25,286 nucleotides of DNA from Erythrobacter sp. GTDB taxonomy: Bacteria > Pseudomonadota > Alphaproteobacteria > Sphingomonadales > Sphingomonadaceae. Under the pieces are notes generated by a model. That model did no database searches. It was not told the origin of the DNA and saw nothing but the letters and a program-made list of their open reading frames with translations. The DNA lies in assembly GCA_002695185.1 (NCBI GenBank), contig NZOF01000149.1:39377-64662 (forward strand), in the 5' to 3' direction. The translations under genes and the position numbers were made by a program. Positions 24,508 through 25,286 of this stretch are shown one piece after another; position 1 is the stretch's first letter; each line of letters opens with the position of its first letter.

Positions 24508-24534
24508 GGCGGCCCGGCAACCCGTCGGGCCGCC
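24508..24534 (+). terminator. GC-rich hairpin after ahcY
   Basis: A perfect 9-base stem GGCGGCCCG (24508-24516) and CGGGCCGCC (24526-24534) encloses a 9-base loop, 12 bases after the ahcY stop. There is no T-run, so it is a likely terminator or 3'-end stabiliser rather than a textbook intrinsic terminator. Confidence 0.6.
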
Positions 24535-24541
24535 GCCATAG

Positions 24542-24563
24542 CGGTTGCATCTCCGGTTGCATC
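24542..24563. repeat. Short tandem direct repeat upstream of the sensor gene
   Basis: CGGTTGCATC occurs at 24542-24551 and again at 24554-24563, a 12-base period. It ends about 30 bases before the sensor gene start. It could be a regulator half-site pair or chance. Confidence 0.35.
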
Positions 24564-24592
24564 CGGCCCGCTGGCGGCATAGCTGGCAATTG

Positions 24593-25286
24593 ATGGAAAT
24601 TTCGCCCGTATTTCTGCCTCTCATAGGTCTGCTGCTGGCATTGTGGACCGGGGCAGCGATATTCCTGATGATCAAGGCCAGCCGGCAAATCCGGAGCGCA
24701 CGGGCGCATCGCAATGCCGCGCGCCGCTTGGCCCGCATGGTCGAAGACGGTCCAGCCATCGCCTTGCTGGTACGGGCCGATGGCCGGATCGAGGCTCCTG
24801 ATCGGTTTGCACGCTGGATCGGGCTCGATACCGTGCCCGAATATCTCACTGAGCTTTCGAGAGCCGATGGCACTGGCCTTTCCGAAGAGCAGGTCGAAGA
24901 ACTTTCGACCCACGTACGCCGGACCCAGAAGACCGCCCGCCCTTTCAAAATGGCGCTGCGTCCCATCGGTTCGCGCAAATCGCTCTCCCTCCGGGGCGCT
25001 CTTGCGGATCCCATGGTTTCGCCGAGTGGCGCTGCGCTGATCTGGGCTTTCGACTTTACCGAAACCGAAGAAGAGCTTGCCAGGCTGGGCGAAGAGGCCG
25101 CGCGCGCGCGCGACGATTTCGCGGCGCTGGTAGGCCTGATCGAGGCTGCACCCATGCCGATGTGGTTCCGCGGATCAGATATGCATCTGCGGCTCGTCAA
25201 CCGGGCGTATGTCGAAGCTGTCGGGGCTGAAAGCGCGGATCAGGTCGTGGCTGACCAGATCGAACTGGTCGAACAGATCGGCGGGG
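24593..25286 (+). CDS. PAS-domain sensor protein, likely histidine kinase (3' end outside window)
   Basis: The frame opens at ATG 24593 and stays open to the right edge (231 residues seen), so a stop-to-stop search misses it. Residues about 5-27 (PVFLPLIGLLLALWTGAAIFL) form one membrane helix. A degenerate PAS-like region follows (MVEDGPAIALLVRADGRIE...), then an Ala/Glu/Arg helical linker (TETEEELARLGEEAARARDDF). A second PAS domain begins LIEAAPMPMWFRGSD and continues LRLVNRAYVEAVG. A histidine kinase core would be expected beyond 25286, but is not seen, so an alternative output domain such as GGDEF is possible. It is preceded by the hairpin after ahcY and a direct repeat, so it probably has its own promoter. 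Confidence 0.8.
   Translation, partial: MEISPVFLPLIGLLLALWTGAAIFLMIKASRQIRSARAHRNAARRLARMVEDGPAIALLVRADGRIEAPDRFARWIGLDTVPEYLTELSRADGTGLSEEQVEELSTHVRRTQKTARPFKMALRPIGSRKSLSLRGALADPMVSPSGAALIWAFDFTETEEELARLGEEAARARDDFAALVGLIEAAPMPMWFRGSDMHLRLVNRAYVEAVGAESADQVVADQIELVEQIGG

Noticed and set aside
23063..24913. A 616-codon reverse frame across ahcY
   Set aside because: It lies antisense to a fully conserved ahcY and is His/Gly/Arg-rich, as expected for the complement of high-GC coding sequence.
25095..25111. GC-alternating run in the sensor gene as a Z-DNA or slippage site
   Set aside because: It is short and explained by Ala-Arg-Ala-Arg codons in a GC-rich genome.

Overview
The window is a GC-rich, gene-dense chromosomal segment from an alphaproteobacterium, most likely of the order Sphingomonadales (Erythrobacteraceae-like). 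That placement is an inference from gene content and style: a propionyl-CoA carboxylase / methylmalonyl-CoA mutase cluster, Flp-type pilins, frequent GTG starts, 4-base GTGA stop/start overlaps, and a small helix-turn-helix protein of a type I associate with this order. No gene-free stretch exceeds 300 bases.

Region 1 (1-6532) is a forward cluster for propionyl-CoA use. It holds the C-terminal two thirds of methylmalonyl-CoA mutase, an AT-rich small lipoprotein gene beside a palindromic intergenic repeat, biotin synthase (bioB), an esterase-like hydrolase, a DUF3445 (heme-dependent oxidative N-demethylase-like) protein, and the biotinylated alpha subunit of propionyl-CoA carboxylase (pccA). 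BioB makes the cofactor that PccA carries, and PccA produces the methylmalonyl-CoA that leads, after epimerisation, to the mutase substrate. Region 2 (6557-8695) is a reverse operon aroK-aroB-GNAT: two shikimate-pathway steps and an acetyltransferase.

Region 3 (8773-12578) runs forward. A 44-residue membrane peptide is translationally coupled to a 610-residue exported protein with an Ala-Pro linker, followed by xerD and accA, with a hairpin terminator after accA. Region 4 (12697-15420) holds an M48 lipoprotein peptidase with a LysM-like tail, two reverse Flp pilin genes (58 and 59 aa, neither long enough for a default ORF cutoff) with a strong terminator, a MutT Nudix hydrolase, and tRNA-Arg(ACG) with its own terminator.

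Region 5 (15482-20579) has a reverse zincin-like metallopeptidase, a tight forward trio (hemerythrin-like protein, phospholipase D family protein, folE), and a reverse periplasmic-repeat GGDEF diguanylate cyclase. Region 6 (20778-25286) holds the HTH protein, an AT-rich islet with a four-cysteine exported peptide, a reverse peroxiredoxin, an exported alpha-helical protein, ahcY (S-adenosylhomocysteine hydrolase), and the start of a PAS sensor, probably a histidine kinase, that runs off the window.

Most of the content is conserved housekeeping. I saw no CRISPR array, phage, transposase or obvious defence or toxin system. The least explained items are the 44-aa/610-aa coupled pair, the DUF3445 plus esterase pair inside the propionate cluster, the two AT-rich cysteine-containing exported orphans, and the hemerythrin-PLD-folE unit.
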